From contig JAYKNF010000014.1 of NCBI GenBank assembly GCA_036172665.1, positions 2,593,001 through 2,657,000 on the forward strand: a stretch of 64,000 bases of DNA, written 5' to 3'. Of the stretch, positions 63,334 to 64,000 are shown in pieces (position 1 is the first letter of the stretch; the number at the start of each line of letters is the position of its first letter). The position numbers and the translations under genes are program-made. The stretch is from Prosopocoilus inquinatus. Taxonomy: Eukaryota > Arthropoda > Insecta > Coleoptera > Lucanidae. The notes under the pieces were generated by a model, which worked only from the letters and a program-made list of their open reading frames with translations, was not told the DNA's origin and ran no database searches.

Positions 63334-64000
63334 TCGCTAATGCGTGTTGTTTCGTTTAAAACTATTTCCAGCTTCTGCTGCGTCCGAAAACGTCGTATCT
63401 CACATCAGAGTTACTGGAGCCCATCGAAACGTCAAATAACATGATAGATAAGTAAGGATCTATTAGATACAGCACAGGAACAACGCTTAAACGTGTTGTT
63501 TCGTTTAAAACTATTTCCAGCTTCTGCTGCGTCCGAAAACGTCGTATCTCACATCAGAGTTACTGGAGCCCATCGAAACGTCAAATAACATGATAGATAA
63601 GTAAGGATCGATTAGATACAGCACAGGAACAACGCTAAAACGTCTTGTTTCGTTTACAACTATTTCCAGCTCCTGCTGCGTCCGAAAACTTCGTATCTCA
63701 CATCTAAGTTACTGGAGTCCATCGAAACGCCAAATAACATGATAGATGAGTAAGGATCGATTAGATACTTCACAGGAACAACGCTAATACGTGTTGTTTC
63801 GTTCAAAACTATTTCCAGCTTCTGCTGCGTCCGATAACTTTGTATCTCACATCAGAGTTACTGGAGTCTGTCCAAACGTCAAATAACATGATAGATGAGT
63901 AAGGATCGATTAGATACATTACAGGAACAACGCTAATGCATGTTGTTTCGTTTAAAACTATTTCTAGCTTCAGCTGCGTCCGAGAACTTCGTATCTCACA
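63334..64000. repeat. Module R, partial, running off the window
   Basis: Matches 58,864-59,530 at 4,470 bp (30 monomers). GATCTATTAG, GCTTAAACG, TTTACAAC and ATACTTCAC variants appear in the R order. The array evidently continues beyond the window. Confidence 0.82.

Larger units (their letters stand above)
1..64000 (+). repeat. Satellite DNA array, 149-bp monomer, about 431 tandem copies
   Basis: The motif TACTGGAGTC recurs at 1, 150, 299, 448 and so on, giving a 149-bp period across the whole window in one orientation. All departures from the period are localised deletions: 1 bp near 1,210, 2,375, 8,903 and 22,924; 3 bp near 12,348 and 30,233; 9 bp at 8,557, 25,151, 32,424 and 47,857; 16 bp at 31,401 and 54,110; and truncated-monomer junctions at 21,991 (80 bp missing) and 47,527 (54 bp missing). 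They sum to 212 bp, which exactly accounts for the phase at base 64,000 (monomer position 142). No gene, mobile element or unique sequence interrupts the array. A 149-bp unit is not a multiple of three, so no reading frame is kept between monomers. The length is close to nucleosomal DNA and typical of (peri)centromeric satellites, but the chromosomal position is inference. The family is not one I recognise. Confidence 0.98.

Noticed and set aside
1..64000. CRISPR array
   Set aside because: The repeating unit is 149 bp without short direct repeats separated by unique spacers; every part of the unit is repeated.
1..64000. CENP-B box in the monomer
   Set aside because: TTCGTTTAAAAC begins like the box (TTCG, then A at the right spacing) but the CGGG end is replaced by CTAT. 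No full match was seen in the monomers I checked.
1..64000. Telomeric repeat or ribosomal gene spacer
   Set aside because: No TTAGGG/TTAGG-type runs and no rRNA-like sequence occur; the array is a single monomer family from end to end.
1..64000. Transposable element or terminal repeats as source of the block duplications
   Set aside because: Block edges lie inside ordinary monomers, no transposase or long terminal repeat is present, and most joins keep the 149-bp phase, which fits recombination between repeats better.

Overview
The whole 64-kb window is one uninterrupted satellite DNA array. A single 149-bp monomer is repeated head-to-tail in one orientation about 431 times. I see no protein-coding gene, RNA gene, transposon, CRISPR array or unique-sequence interval. 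I walked the register from base 1 to base 64,000 and it closes exactly: 430 full monomer lengths plus 142 bp, minus 212 bp of deletions that I could each locate. Apart from those few indels the array never loses phase. This points to a eukaryotic heterochromatic block, such as a pericentromere, centromere or B/sex-chromosome satellite. The monomer is about 39% G+C and is not CpG-depleted: 9 CpG in 149 bp against about 5.6 expected from its C and G counts. That argues against long-term germline CpG methylation and would fit an insect or other invertebrate better than a vertebrate or plant. I do not recognise the family and cannot name the organism.

Monomers fall into a few linked-variant classes: A (TGATAGATGAG), B (TGATAGATAAG with ATACAGCAC), C (TGTTAGATAAG with CGTTTAG) and D (TAGTAGCTAAG). 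These are ordered into higher-order repeats (HORs), so the real information lies in the order of monomers.

Layout. (1) 1-21,991 is a mosaic zone: a 5-kb block occurs twice (3,409-8,231 and 10,998-15,966), a 12-monomer block occurs three times (13,100-15,014; 17,272-19,184; 19,185-20,972), and a six-monomer cassette recurs throughout. (2) At 21,991/21,992 a truncated monomer marks a rearrangement junction, followed by a locally scrambled zone to about 24,544. (3) A 7.27-kb unit follows in two tandem copies, 24,545-31,817 and 31,818 to about 36,450; the second has lost 18 internal monomers. (4) From about 36,317 a 45-monomer (6,705-bp) HOR built of modules Q-L-P-R runs to 47,527. (5) At 47,527/47,528 a second truncated-monomer junction restarts the 7.27-kb unit (47,528 to about 54,544), again followed by Q-L-P-R to the window end. 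Blocks 3-4 and 5 are therefore two editions of one superunit; 32,095-47,527 (15,433 bp) is the span between the duplication breakpoints.

Shared rare indels (a 9-bp deletion, a 16-bp deletion with filler) act as markers and show which blocks descend from which. Short open reading frames of 60-66 codons exist, but they are accidental products of monomer variants and are not annotated as genes. Block edges are by-eye alignment limits, good to about one monomer unless a sharp junction is stated.
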